Assembly (NCBI GenBank): GCA_039821125.1
Contig: JBCBOR010000002.1
Location: forward strand, 62,001-126,000
Direction of reading: 5' to 3'
DNA: 64,000 nt
Source of the DNA: Thermohalobaculum sp039821125
Lineage (GTDB): Bacteria; Pseudomonadota; Alphaproteobacteria; Rhodobacterales; Rhodobacteraceae
The notes under the pieces are model-generated. The model was not told where the DNA came from. It searched no databases and worked only from the letters and a program-made list of their open reading frames with translations. This document shows, in pieces, positions 49,807-59,336 of this stretch (positions within the stretch are counted from its first letter, which is position 1; each line of letters starts with the position of its first letter). The position numbers and the translations under genes were made by a program.

Positions 49807-51398
49807 GCGCCCCGCTCTTCGATGTCTACGTCATGGTGGACTGGTCTGCGGCATCAAAGCCGACCACAGGGACCGATTCGATCTGGATCGGCGTGTCCGA
49901 GAGCGGTGAGACCAGCGTCGAGAACATTGCGACACGTGCCGAGGCGATGGATCATCTCAGTCGGATTGCGCACGACGCGATCGACGCGGACAAACGGGTG
50001 CTCATCGGGTTCGATTTCCCGTTTGGCTATCCCGTCGGTGTCGCAAAGACGCTGACGGGCGAGGCGGACGCGCTCGCGCTCTGGGCATGGCTGGCCAAAC
50101 GGATCGAGGACGGACCTGACAACGCCAACAACCGCTACGCCGTGGCGGATGAGATCAATCGCGTCTACTTCGATGGTACTGGGCCGTTCTGGGGACGGCC
50201 GGCATCCTGGCCTTATCTCGATGTTCCGACAAAGGCATCCTCTCGTGCGGGCCGTGGGCACCCGGCGGAGCGGCGCCTCGCCGACAGAACCGCCAAGGGG
50301 GCGAAAACGGTATGGCAGCTGGCCTATGCCGGGTCGGTCGGCTCCCAGGTTCTGCTTGGCATCCCGGCGGTGCATCGCCTGCGGCACGACCCGAGATTGG
50401 CGGACCACACCCGGATCTGGCCGTTCGAGACCGGTCTCACAGCGCCTGCCGACACCATCGTGCTGGCCGAGATCTATCCATCGCTGATCCCGCCCGATCC
50501 AACCGAGGCAATCAAGGATGCCGGTCAGGTGCGCGCGGTTGCCGATTGGCTTGCTGGATTGGATCGCGATGGCGCCTTGGCAACACTGTTTGCAGGCCCA
50601 CCGGATGCCACCGCCGACCAACGGCGGATCATCGCGACGGAGGAAGCGTGGATCCTCGGCCTCGGCGCACCCGCCGTGCGCGCGGTCGGAGAGACAGCAA
50701 AACCCTCGCAGCCCCCTGCTGTGACAGCATCTGCTCCGCCGCGTGCACCCGCTCCCGCACCGCGATCGCTCAGCTATCAACGCGATCCGGCCGAGATCTA
50801 CCGGCAGTCTTTCGACACTGTCCGGACCGAGGCGCGACTGGACCATCTGCCCGAAGACCTTCACCCGGTCGCAATTCGCCTCGTTCATGCCTGCGGCATG
50901 CCGGATATCACGGCAAGGCTCGCCTGGTCAGCGGACATCGCCGAATCCGCCAGAGCCGCGCTCACAGCAGGCAAGTCGGTGCTCTGCGATTGCGAGGCGG
51001 TGGCATCCATGGTGATCCCGCATCGTCTGCCAGCCAGGAACCCCGTCCGCTGCACATTGCGAGACCCTGACGTCCCAGAGCACGCCCGGCGCATTGCGAA
51101 TACGCGATCCGCCGCTGCCGTCGAGTTCTGGCGGGACGAGATAGATGGCGCTCTCGTCGCCATCGGGAACGCACCCACGGCGCTCTTTCATCTTCTGGAA
51201 CTCTTCGATCAGGGTTGGCCACGTCCTGCCGCGATCCTTGGATTTCCCGTCGGCTTTGTCGGAGCCGCCGAGTCGAAAGCCGAGCTTGCCGCCAATCCGC
51301 GCGCGACCCCCTTCCTGACATTGCGCGGTCGCCGTGGTGGTTCGGCCATGGCTGCCGCTGCCGTCAATGCCCTCGCTGCCGGCCTTGCAACGCCATGA
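49803..51398 (+). CDS. cobH: Fusion: DUF429-like domain with precorrin-8X methylmutase
   Basis: A 531-residue protein made of two domains. Residues about 325-531 are precorrin-8X methylmutase (CobH), which moves the C11 methyl to C12; catalytic His362 is in RLVHACGMPD, and GAPVGF-type GFPVGFVGAAESK and NAPTALF blocks are present. Residues 1-300 are unlike CobH: VDWSAAS near 12-18, GFDFPFGYP near 73, and AEIYPS near 221 resemble the acidic strands of DUF429-type RNase H-fold proteins. The linker is PPAVTASAPPRAPAPAP. No internal ATG starts CobH alone, and codon use is uniform, so it is a true fusion. The N-terminal function is unknown. Confidence 0.88.
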   Translation: MSAPLFDVYVMVDWSAASKPTTGTDSIWIGVSESGETSVENIATRAEAMDHLSRIAHDAIDADKRVLIGFDFPFGYPVGVAKTLTGEADALALWAWLAKRIEDGPDNANNRYAVADEINRVYFDGTGPFWGRPASWPYLDVPTKASSRAGRGHPAERRLADRTAKGAKTVWQLAYAGSVGSQVLLGIPAVHRLRHDPRLADHTRIWPFETGLTAPADTIVLAEIYPSLIPPDPTEAIKDAGQVRAVADWLAGLDRDGALATLFAGPPDATADQRRIIATEEAWILGLGAPAVRAVGETAKPSQPPAVTASAPPRAPAPAPRSLSYQRDPAEIYRQSFDTVRTEARLDHLPEDLHPVAIRLVHACGMPDITARLAWSADIAESARAALTAGKSVLCDCEAVASMVIPHRLPARNPVRCTLRDPDVPEHARRIANTRSAAAVEFWRDEIDGALVAIGNAPTALFHLLELFDQGWPRPAAILGFPVGFVGAAESKAELAANPRATPFLTLRGRRGGSAMAAAAVNALAAGLATP

Positions 51399-51460
51399 TA
51401 CCTCGCGCTTCATCAGCCACGGGGCCAAATGCGGCCATCTGGACGCCGCAGGCGGACAGG

Positions 51461-51480
51461 CCGGGGGCCATGGCCCCCGG
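51461..51480. other. Perfect 20-bp palindrome between cobH and cobL
   Basis: CCGGGGGCCATGGCCCCCGG, a gapless palindrome in the only sizeable gap (124 bases) of this operon. As RNA it would form a GC-rich hairpin; it is followed by TGTTTCG, a poor U-tract. It may reduce transcription into cobL or protect the mRNA end. Confidence 0.7.
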
Positions 51481-51522
51481 TGTTTCGCCAGAAACATGGC
51501 CGCTTTCGACCAGGGGGGCACC

Positions 51523-52734
51523 ATGATGTCGCGCTGGCTTACGATCATCGGCATTGGCGAGGATGGCGTCGAAGGATTGTCACCAGGGGCCAGACACGCG
51601 CTTGAGACCGCAGAGGTGATCGTCGGAGGCGACCGGCACCACAACCTCACAGCCAACGCAACGGCAGAACGGCTGAAGTGGCCACACCCGTTTGATGCGT
51701 TGATCGAAGACCTCCGGGCCCGCCGGGGCAAACGCCTCGTTGTCCTCGCCACGGGTGATCCGCTCTGGTATTCGGTGGGCGCGCGGATCGGCAGGGCGAT
51801 CCCTCCTGACGAGATCACGTATTTCCCGCAGCTATCAGCATTTCAATGGGCGGCGGCCCGCATGGGGTGGTCGCTCGCGGATGCCGAGACCCTGACGGCG
51901 CATGGCCGCCCCGCAGAACAGGTCGTGCCGTTCTTCTGGCCCGGGGCGGCGCTGTTGATCCTGACCGCAGGTCCTCAGACACCTGGAGAAATCGCGCGAT
52001 TGCTCACCGCACGTGGCTATGAGACATCGACCATGACTGTGCTCGGAGCCTTGGGCGGTCCGACGGAGACTCGCTACGATGGCACAGCAGCGACATGGGC
52101 CGCAGAGGACCCGGCCGAGCATCTGCCTGCCTTTCACACACTCGCCGTGCATTGCTCCGGCACCTGCCCAAAACGGATGCCAAGGATTGCCGGCCTGCCG
52201 GATGAAGCGTTCGAACACGATGGCAAACTGACCAAGCGCGAGGTCCGTGCCCTGACACTTGCCCGTCTGATGCCTGCTCGTCACGAGGTGCTCTGGGATA
52301 TCGGCGTCGGCTGTGGGTCGGTCGCGATCGAATGGATGCGCGCCGCCAAGGATGCGCTGGCCTTTGGCATCGACACCAACCGCACGCGGCTCGATATGGC
52401 GGCTCGCAACGCAATGACACTGGGAACACCAAAGCTCGATCTGATCGAAGGGCACGCACCAGAGGCCCTTGGCAACCTGCCCGATCCCGATGCCATCTTC
52501 ATCGGCGGCGGGCTGAGCCAACAGACAGCGGCTGCCTGTCTCGAGGCTCTTCCGCCGGGCGGACGGCTGGTTGCCAACGCGGTGACACTCGAAAGCGAAG
52601 CCGTCTTGCTCGGGCTCCACCGCGCGCACGGCGGATCTCTCACGCGGCTTTCCGTCCAGCGGGCCGATCCGGTTGGCGATCTGACCGGGTGGCGCCCGGC
52701 CATGCCCGTCACACAATGGGCACTGGAGCGATGA
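51523..52734 (+). CDS. cobL: Precorrin-6Y C5,15-methyltransferase (decarboxylating)
   Basis: A 403-residue fusion of the CbiE and CbiT domains. The N-terminal tetrapyrrole methyltransferase (IGIGEDGVEGLSPGAR, VLATGDPLWYSVG) methylates C5. The C-terminal Rossmann methyltransferase (DIGVGCGSVAIEW at about 259-271) methylates C15 and decarboxylates. The ATG at 51523 has AGGGGGG upstream and yields the family start; earlier in-frame codons are excluded. It overlaps cobI by four bases. Confidence 0.95.
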   Translation: MMSRWLTIIGIGEDGVEGLSPGARHALETAEVIVGGDRHHNLTANATAERLKWPHPFDALIEDLRARRGKRLVVLATGDPLWYSVGARIGRAIPPDEITYFPQLSAFQWAAARMGWSLADAETLTAHGRPAEQVVPFFWPGAALLILTAGPQTPGEIARLLTARGYETSTMTVLGALGGPTETRYDGTAATWAAEDPAEHLPAFHTLAVHCSGTCPKRMPRIAGLPDEAFEHDGKLTKREVRALTLARLMPARHEVLWDIGVGCGSVAIEWMRAAKDALAFGIDTNRTRLDMAARNAMTLGTPKLDLIEGHAPEALGNLPDPDAIFIGGGLSQQTAAACLEALPPGGRLVANAVTLESEAVLLGLHRAHGGSLTRLSVQRADPVGDLTGWRPAMPVTQWALER

Positions 52735-53456
52735 GTGGCACACTCTACGGCGTGGGCGTCGGTCCCGGCGCGCCTGACCTGTTGACCCTGCGCGCAGACC
52801 GTTTGATCCGCAGCGCCCGTGTGGTGGCTTATCCAGCGCCCGATACGGGACCAAGCCTTGCCCGCCAGATCGCCGCCGATGCGATCCCGAAAGACGCGAT
52901 CGAGATCCCCATGATCGTGCCAATGCGGACCGAGCGCTTTCCAGCGCAAGATGTCTATTCCAACGCCGCCTCCGAGATCTCGGGGCATCTCACCGTCGGC
53001 ACCGATGTCGTGGTGCTGTGTGAGGGTGACCCCTTCTTCTTCGGATCCTTCATGTATCTCTTCGCCCGGCTGGCCGATAGCCATCCGGTCGAGATCGTGC
53101 CCGGTGTCTCGTCTCTTGGCGCCTGTGCCGCAGCGATCCGGTGGCCTTTGGTTGCGCGGAACGATGTGATGAGCGTGATCCCCGCGACCCTGCCGGACGA
53201 TGCGCTGCGCACCGGTATACACGGCGCCGATGCCGTAGCATTGATGAAAGTCGGGCGCCATCTGCCCCGTGTCCGTGCTCTGATCGAGACCATGGGGCTT
53301 ACGCAGCACAGCGGCTACATCGCACGCGCCACGCTGTCAAATGAGGTGGCGTGCTCGTTGTCGGACGCGCCGGATACGGCACCGTATTTCTCGATGATCC
53401 TGATCTCGAAAGGAGAGGACCCATGGCTCAGCCAGCACCCGCCGTTCTCTGCCTGA
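52731..53456 (+). CDS. cobI: Precorrin-2 C20-methyltransferase
   Basis: A 241-residue class III SAM methyltransferase. The Gly-rich motif is GVGVGPGAPDLLTL at 7-20, with CEGDPFFFGSFMY and PGVSSLGACAA as further family blocks. It adds the C20 methyl to precorrin-2 in corrin synthesis. The last 34 bases overlap the start of the cbiG-cobJ gene, a longer overlap than at the other junctions of the operon. Confidence 0.94.
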   Translation: MSGTLYGVGVGPGAPDLLTLRADRLIRSARVVAYPAPDTGPSLARQIAADAIPKDAIEIPMIVPMRTERFPAQDVYSNAASEISGHLTVGTDVVVLCEGDPFFFGSFMYLFARLADSHPVEIVPGVSSLGACAAAIRWPLVARNDVMSVIPATLPDDALRTGIHGADAVALMKVGRHLPRVRALIETMGLTQHSGYIARATLSNEVACSLSDAPDTAPYFSMILISKGEDPWLSQHPPFSA

Positions 53457-55252
53457 CCGCCGCGAGCGAGGATCTCGCGGCGCTTATCTCGGATGCCGTT
53501 GGCGGCGACGTTCATGCGCGGGCGGGCCGCACGCGCGCCGATGTCATGTTCGAGGAAACGACGGCCCATGTCCGAGACCTCTTCGCGTCAGGCACGCCGA
53601 TCATCGGGGTCTGCGCCGCTGGGATCTTGATCCGCTCGGTCGCGCCCTTGCTGGGCGACAAACATTCAGAGCCTCCAGTGATCGCGGTATCCCATGATGG
53701 CGGCACCGTGGTTCCTCTTCTTGGCGGGCATCAAGGTGCAAACGATATGGCCCGCCTGATTGCCGAGGTCGTGGGTGGCGCCCCGGCGGTCACAACGGCG
53801 GGCGATACGGCATTCGGTGTTGCGCTCGATGCGCCGCCCCCTGGTTGGGTGCTCGGAAATCCCGAGCACGCCAAGGACGCTATGGCCACGATGCTGTCGG
53901 GTGGCCGCGTTCGCAAGACCGGCGAGGCCTGGGGCACAACCAAGTGGCTCGACGCGCTCGAGACATCGAACGAGGGCGCATTGACCCTGACCGCAACACT
54001 GTCTCCCATCGAAGGGGATATCAACACGCTCGTCTATCACCCGCAGCGCGCGGTTCTTGGCGTTGGCTGTGCCCGCAATTGTCCGCCCGAAGAGCTATCG
54101 TCGCTTGTGCAAGAGGCATTGGCCGACGCCAGCCTGTCCGAGAAGGCGATTGCGGCGGTATGCTCGCTCGATCTCAAGGCAGACGAACACGCTGTTCTGC
54201 AGTTGGCCGAGAACCTCGACCGGCCCGCCCGGTTCTTCACGGCCGCGGAGTTGGAAGCGGAGGCGCCGCGCCTCGCCACACCATCAGAGGTTGTGTTTGC
54301 CGAGGTCGGCTGCCACGGCGTGGCCGAAGGGGCAGCGCTGGCCGGAGCCGGTGCTGAAGCGACTTTGCTCGTCACCAAGCGCAAATCGGCCAACGCGACC
54401 TGCGCTGTCGCACTTGCGCCTGAACCGATCAGCGTTTTGCCCGGCCGCGAGCGGGGCACGGTCTGTCTTGTCGGGCTTGGTCCGGGCCGCGCGGATTGGC
54501 GCACGCCCGAGGCGAGCCGAATGATCGCAGCAGCAGACGAATTGGTGGGCTATGGGTTCTACATCGACCTGATTGGCCCGCTCGCCGCGGGCAAACCGCG
54601 CAAAGATTTCCCGCTGGGTGGCGAGGAAGATCGCTGCCGCTATGCACTCGAGCGCGCGGCGGAGGGCCACAGGGTCGCTCTGATCTGCTCCGGCGATGCC
54701 GGGATCTACGCCATGGGTGCGCTGGTCTACGAGTTGATGGCGCGCACCGAGAACGGCGTAACCGACGCCGCCCGCCGGGTGGATGTCGTAACCACGCCGG
54801 GGATCACGGCGATGCAGGCGGCTGCGGCGCGGATCGGCGCGCCGCTGGGGCATGACTTCTGCGCCATCTCGCTTTCGGACCTGCTGACCCCGCGCGTTGA
54901 TATTCAACGCCGTTTGCGTGCCGCAGCCGAGGGCGATTTCGTGACCGCGCTTTATAATCCTGTCTCCAGGCGCCGACGGGAGTTGTTCGTCGAGACGATC
55001 GCCATCCTGCGCAGGCATCGCCCCGTTGACACGCCTGTGGTGCTCGCCAGCAGCCTTGGCCGACCCGACGAGCGGATCAGCTATCGCACACTCGCGACTG
55101 TTGACGTGGATGAAGTCGACATGATGACCGTCGTCATCATCGGGTCGAGTCAGACACGCGCTGTGTCCGTGGGCGGCACGCCGCGTTTGTTCACCCCTCG
55201 CGGCTACGCGAACAAGATCGCTGATACCAGCAAAGAGGAAAGCGCAGCATGA
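53423..55252 (+). CDS. cobJ: CbiG-CobJ fusion: cobalt-precorrin-5A hydrolase-like plus precorrin-3B C17-methyltransferase
   Basis: A 609-residue fusion. Residues 1-220 carry the CbiG N-terminal and middle domains (VCAAGILIRSVAPLL, GGHQGANDMARLIA, AGDTAFG). Residues about 210-335 are the CobE/CbiG C-terminal domain (LGVGCARNCPPEEL, VGCHGVAEGAAL). Residues 345-600 are CobJ (LVGLGPGRADWRTPEA, CSGDAGIYAMG, DFCAISLSDLLTP, ALYNPVSRRR). CobJ performs C17 methylation with ring contraction; CbiG normally opens the lactone and releases the two-carbon unit in the anaerobic route. AAAGGAGAGGA precedes the ATG at 53423. It is coupled to cobM by four bases. Confidence 0.93.
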   Translation: MAQPAPAVLCLTAASEDLAALISDAVGGDVHARAGRTRADVMFEETTAHVRDLFASGTPIIGVCAAGILIRSVAPLLGDKHSEPPVIAVSHDGGTVVPLLGGHQGANDMARLIAEVVGGAPAVTTAGDTAFGVALDAPPPGWVLGNPEHAKDAMATMLSGGRVRKTGEAWGTTKWLDALETSNEGALTLTATLSPIEGDINTLVYHPQRAVLGVGCARNCPPEELSSLVQEALADASLSEKAIAAVCSLDLKADEHAVLQLAENLDRPARFFTAAELEAEAPRLATPSEVVFAEVGCHGVAEGAALAGAGAEATLLVTKRKSANATCAVALAPEPISVLPGRERGTVCLVGLGPGRADWRTPEASRMIAAADELVGYGFYIDLIGPLAAGKPRKDFPLGGEEDRCRYALERAAEGHRVALICSGDAGIYAMGALVYELMARTENGVTDAARRVDVVTTPGITAMQAAAARIGAPLGHDFCAISLSDLLTPRVDIQRRLRAAAEGDFVTALYNPVSRRRRELFVETIAILRRHRPVDTPVVLASSLGRPDERISYRTLATVDVDEVDMMTVVIIGSSQTRAVSVGGTPRLFTPRGYANKIADTSKEESAA

Positions 55253-56013
55253 CGGTTCACTTCATCGGCGCTGGGCCGGGCGATCCCGATCTGATCACCG
55301 TCAAGGGTTTGCGGCTGATCCAGCAATGCTCGGTCTGTCTCTATGCCGGATCTCTTGTGCCGGAGGCGATTGTCGAAGCGGCGCCCGAGAGCGCTCGGGT
55401 GATCGACACTGCGCCGCTGACGCTTGATGAGATCATCGCCGAGATTGAAGCGGCCCACGCCGCCGGGCACGATGTCGCGCGCGTCCACTCCGGCGATCCA
55501 TCGCTCTATGGCGCGATTGCCGAGCAGATCCGCCGCCTGCGTGCGATCGAGATCCCGTTTGACGTCACCCCCGGCGTGCCTGCCTTTGCCGCCGCTGCTG
55601 CCGCGTTGGGTCAGGAACTGACGGTACCGGAGGTTGCGCAGACCGTCATCCTGACCCGCACGGCGATGAAATCGTCGGCGATGCCAGATGGCGAGGATCT
55701 GGATTCGCTGGGACGCACCGGGGCAACCTTGGCGATCCACCTGTCAGTTCGCAATCTTCTGGAGGTCGAGCGGCGGTTGACGCCGCACTACGGTGCCGAT
55801 TGTCCGGTGATCGTTGCCTACCGTGTTGGCTGGCCGGACGAGACGTTCATCCGCGGCACGCTCAGCAATATTCGGGACAAGGTTCGGGCGGAGAAGATCA
55901 CGCGCACTGCGCTGATCCTGATCGGACCGGCCTTGCGGGATACCGACTTTCGGGACAGCGCGCTCTATGACGGTGCCCATGTACACATTCTGCGCCCGAA
56001 GCGAAGCGCCTGA
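55249..56013 (+). CDS. cobM: Precorrin-4 C11-methyltransferase
   Basis: A 254-residue class III methyltransferase that adds the C11 methyl. The start VHFIGAGPGDPDLITVKG is diagnostic, as are YAGSLVPEAIVE, HSGDPSLYGAIAEQ and the PGVPAFAAAAAALG segment. It is the last gene of the plus-strand operon that begins at 48524 and is convergent with cobB, only five bases away. Confidence 0.95.
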   Translation: MTVHFIGAGPGDPDLITVKGLRLIQQCSVCLYAGSLVPEAIVEAAPESARVIDTAPLTLDEIIAEIEAAHAAGHDVARVHSGDPSLYGAIAEQIRRLRAIEIPFDVTPGVPAFAAAAAALGQELTVPEVAQTVILTRTAMKSSAMPDGEDLDSLGRTGATLAIHLSVRNLLEVERRLTPHYGADCPVIVAYRVGWPDETFIRGTLSNIRDKVRAEKITRTALILIGPALRDTDFRDSALYDGAHVHILRPKRSA

Positions 56014-56018
56014 CGGGA

Positions 56019-57305
56019 TTAATCCCGTTCGACCAGGTGCATGTAGGAGCCAAAGATCCGACCATGCCTGAGGCCCGCAGTGCCGAGATCCGAACCCGCG
56101 GCATCCTTTGTCGTCGCGAATGGCTCTCCGTGTTCCGACAGCGCTTCGGAATAGTGGAACTCGTGTCCCCGGAAGGTGCCACGCAACGGGCCATCGCCGA
56201 TGGTGATCTGCCGGTAGCCGAGCGTGCGGGACGGTTTGGCGAAACTCGTTTCCACTCGTAAAAGCCCAATCATCTTGTGGCGCACGCCATCACCATCTGA
56301 CAATCCGTCGCCAAGCACCATGTAACCGCCGCACTCGCCATAGATCATGGCACCAGCTTCAGCACGCCGCTGCATGCTCGTGCGGAACGTGTCTGCCGCT
56401 GCGAGACGCCCCGCATGAAGTTCGGGGTATCCACCGGGCAGATAGATCGCATCTGCATCACCATCGGATGCTTGATCGGCCAGCGGTGAGAAGAACGAGA
56501 GCTCAGCCCCCTGCGCGCGCCAGTCCGACAGCAGATGATCATAGCAGAACGCAAACGCCAGATCCCGAGCCACGGCGATCCGCTGGCCAAGCACCGGTAG
56601 CGGTTTGATACCGATAACATTGGCCTTTGCTGTTTTGGTCGCGTTCAGAATGGTATCGATATCACAGCCAGCCTCGACATGGTCCGCTGCGGCATCGAGG
56701 AACACGTCGAGATCCTCACGCTCCCCAGCCTGCACCAGCCCGAGATGGCGGGATGGCGTGGATAGGGACGTATCCCGACGAAGACAGCCAAAAACCGTAC
56801 AGACGGTCTCGGCAGCGCGGCGCAGCATCGCCTCATGCCGGTCCGAGCCGACGCGGTTCAGAATGACACCTGCGATCTCAATGTCGGGATCATAGGTCAT
56901 CATCCCATGCAACAGCGCTGCCACCCCCTGCCCCATCCGGGCTGCATCGACAACAAGGACGACCGGCAAGCCAAGCGCCTTGGCGACCGTGGCGGAGGAG
57001 GCATCGCCCACGGGTCCACCGGAGGCAGCGCCATCCCAAAGGCCCATGGCGCCTTCGACGACAAGAACCTCGCCCTCGGCTGCATTGGCCCGCCCGCGCA
57101 CCTGCGCTGCATCCGCAGCCCAAGGGTCGAGCGTGAGACAAAGCTTTCCTGTGGCCGCAGCGTGAAAGGCGGGGTCGATGAAATCGGGACCGCTTTTGGC
57201 GGATGCAACGGAAACACCGCGTCGCCGCAAGGCTCTCAGCAATCCCAGAGTGACCGTGGTTTTGCCCTGCCCGGAGGCTGGCGCAGCAATCAGCAGGCCA
57301 TGCAT
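56019..57305 (-). CDS. cobB: Hydrogenobyrinate/cobyrinate a,c-diamide synthase
   Basis: A 428-residue ATP- and glutamine-dependent amidase. The N-terminal P-loop ATPase domain has APASGQGKTTVT at 8-19; the C-terminal glutaminase domain has its nucleophile in IYGECGGYMVLGDG and the partner His in FHYSEAL. It amidates the a and c side chains before or after cobalt insertion. It follows cobA after 13 bases on the same strand, forming a cobA-cobB unit. Confidence 0.95.
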   Translation of the reverse strand: MHGLLIAAPASGQGKTTVTLGLLRALRRRGVSVASAKSGPDFIDPAFHAAATGKLCLTLDPWAADAAQVRGRANAAEGEVLVVEGAMGLWDGAASGGPVGDASSATVAKALGLPVVLVVDAARMGQGVAALLHGMMTYDPDIEIAGVILNRVGSDRHEAMLRRAAETVCTVFGCLRRDTSLSTPSRHLGLVQAGEREDLDVFLDAAADHVEAGCDIDTILNATKTAKANVIGIKPLPVLGQRIAVARDLAFAFCYDHLLSDWRAQGAELSFFSPLADQASDGDADAIYLPGGYPELHAGRLAAADTFRTSMQRRAEAGAMIYGECGGYMVLGDGLSDGDGVRHKMIGLLRVETSFAKPSRTLGYRQITIGDGPLRGTFRGHEFHYSEALSEHGEPFATTKDAAGSDLGTAGLRHGRIFGSYMHLVERD

Positions 57306-57318
57306 GGCGCGGGGCGCA

Positions 57319-58176
57319 TCAGGCGCTGTCAGACAGGTGGCGGGCTCTCAAAGGATCAAGATCCGATGGCGCTGTCCCGGCCATCTGGCCGACCCAATCC
57401 AGAACGGCGCGCATCCGCACCACCTCTCCGATACAAACGATGGCAGGCGGCGCAATGCCTGCCCTGGACACATCCTCGACCACCGAGCCGAGGGTCGTCT
57501 CCAACACCTGCATCTCAGGCATCGTCGCATTGCAGACCACCGCCACCGGCTCGGATGGCAGCCGCCCCCCGGCAATCAGACTCGCCGAGATCTTCGGCAG
57601 TGTCTTGATCGCCATGTACCCCACAATCACCGGCGAGGATTGCGCCAGCGCCTCCCAATTGATCGCACCGGGCGCATCGCCGGTCTGATCGTGCCCGGTC
57701 AGGAAGGTCACGCTCTGGTTCACGTCGCGATGGGTGACCGGGATCCCGGCATAGGCGAGCCCACCAATCCCGGCGGAGACCCCAGGGACGATCCTGATCG
57801 GCACCCCCGCAGCGACAAGGGTCTGCGCCTCCTCGCCCCCGCGCCCGAAGACGAAGGGATCGCCGCCCTTGAGACGCAAAACGCGATGCCCTGCGCGCGC
57901 GAGATCAATCAGCCGGAGCGATATATCCCGTTGTTTAGGCGAAGGTTTGCCACCTCTTTTGCCCGCATAGATGATTTCGGTTCCGGGGGCTGCCCAGTCC
58001 AAGATCTCCGTATTCACCAGAGCATCATAGACGATCACATCGGCCTGTCGGATCGCGTTCAGACCATGAAGACTGAGCAGCCCCGGATCACCGGGCCCGG
58101 CCCCGACAAGCCAGACCCACCCGGGCAAAAGCTCGGGCCATCGGCCATCGGGAATACGAATGTCGCGCTGCATCAT
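57319..58176 (-). CDS. cobA: Uroporphyrinogen-III C-methyltransferase
   Basis: A 285-residue SUMT that makes precorrin-2, the branch to corrin and siroheme. Family blocks are WLVGAGPGDPGLLSLHG (22-38), YDALVNTEILDW, LKGGDPFVFGRGGEEA and PGVSAGIGGLAYAGIPVTHR. No fused siroheme synthase domain. The first 20 residues are a variable extension. The start is taken as the first of two ATGs at 58176. It is divergent from cbiD, 92 bases away. Confidence 0.95.
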   Translation of the reverse strand: MMQRDIRIPDGRWPELLPGWVWLVGAGPGDPGLLSLHGLNAIRQADVIVYDALVNTEILDWAAPGTEIIYAGKRGGKPSPKQRDISLRLIDLARAGHRVLRLKGGDPFVFGRGGEEAQTLVAAGVPIRIVPGVSAGIGGLAYAGIPVTHRDVNQSVTFLTGHDQTGDAPGAINWEALAQSSPVIVGYMAIKTLPKISASLIAGGRLPSEPVAVVCNATMPEMQVLETTLGSVVEDVSRAGIAPPAIVCIGEVVRMRAVLDWVGQMAGTAPSDLDPLRARHLSDSA

Positions 58177-58268
58177 GATGGTATAGTCCGGCACCGCCGC
58201 GGCGCGAAAGCCCGAAACGACCGGATTTCTGCTTTTCGCGCCCGGGTCCTGCGCCCTATGGTCCAAGC

Positions 58269-59336
58269 ATGTCTCGGGACGACACATCAAATCTTCGCAT
58301 GGGCTGGACGACGGGCGCCTGCGCAACCGCTGCGGCCAAGGCAGCGGCCGTTGGCGTGTTCACGGGCGAGATCCCGCCATCGGTCGCCATCACTCTGCCG
58401 CGGGGAGACATGGCGGAGTTTATCATCCACGATGGCGCCTTGCGGGCATACGCGGCGAGTGCAACGGTTATCAAGGATGCAGGCGACGACCCCGATGTGA
58501 CCGACAAGGCCGCGATCACGACAGAAGTCACTCAAGCCCCGCCCGGCCATGGCATCAGCTTTCACGCTGGCGAAGGTGTCGGGATCGTCACGAAACCCGG
58601 CCTACCGATCCCGCCGGGCGAACCTGCGATCAACCCGGTCCCGCGCCAGATGATCGCTGGCACGCTGCACGATGCGGCGGCAATTTACGGCGAGGCATCT
58701 GATTTCCGTGTCACCATTTCGGTCGCAGGCGGCGCAGAACTGGCGAAGAAAACCTGGAACCCGCGCCTTGGGATCGAGGGAGGGATATCAATCCTCGGCA
58801 CCACGGGAATCGTCAGGCCCTATTCATGCTCCGCCTGGATTGCATCGATCCACCGCGGCATCGATGTGGCACGCGCCGCGCGCCTTCCGCACGTGATGGG
58901 GGCAACAGGCGCGACCTCAGAGGCAGCGGTGCGCGCGCACTATGATCTGCCAGAGATTGCGTGTCTCGATATGGGTGATTTTGCTGGCGGTCTGTTGAAA
59001 TACCTCCGGACACATCCTGTGCCGCGACTGACCCTTGCGGGCGGGATCGGCAAGATGACGAAGCTGGCCCAAGGTGCGTTGGATCTTCATTCGCGCCGGT
59101 CTCAGGTTGATTTTGCTCGGCTTGCCACGTGGGCAGGCGAGATCGATGCAGACGGGGCCGCGGTTGGCGCAGCAAACACTGCCCTCGAAGCGCTTGAAAT
59201 CTGTGGACCACGACTGGCCGGGGCGGTTGCCGAGCGAGCGTTGAAGACGGTGCAGGAAACGCTTCGCGACGCGCGTATCGAAACCGAAGTCGCGGTTGTC
59301 AGCCGGACAGGCGAGATCCTCGCGATCGCCAGATGA
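58269..59336 (+). CDS. cbiD: Cobalt-precorrin-5B C1-methyltransferase (CbiD)
   Basis: A 355-residue methyltransferase for C1. The N-terminal signature RMGWTTGACATAAAKAA (10-26) is characteristic, followed by LPRGD, NPVPRQMI and TGIVRPYSCSAW. CbiD normally acts after CbiG has removed the two-carbon fragment; in the textbook aerobic pathway CobF does this job. No cobF was seen here. It is coupled to cobK by a four-base overlap. Confidence 0.94.
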   Translation: MSRDDTSNLRMGWTTGACATAAAKAAAVGVFTGEIPPSVAITLPRGDMAEFIIHDGALRAYAASATVIKDAGDDPDVTDKAAITTEVTQAPPGHGISFHAGEGVGIVTKPGLPIPPGEPAINPVPRQMIAGTLHDAAAIYGEASDFRVTISVAGGAELAKKTWNPRLGIEGGISILGTTGIVRPYSCSAWIASIHRGIDVARAARLPHVMGATGATSEAAVRAHYDLPEIACLDMGDFAGGLLKYLRTHPVPRLTLAGGIGKMTKLAQGALDLHSRRSQVDFARLATWAGEIDADGAAVGAANTALEALEICGPRLAGAVAERALKTVQETLRDARIETEVAVVSRTGEILAIAR

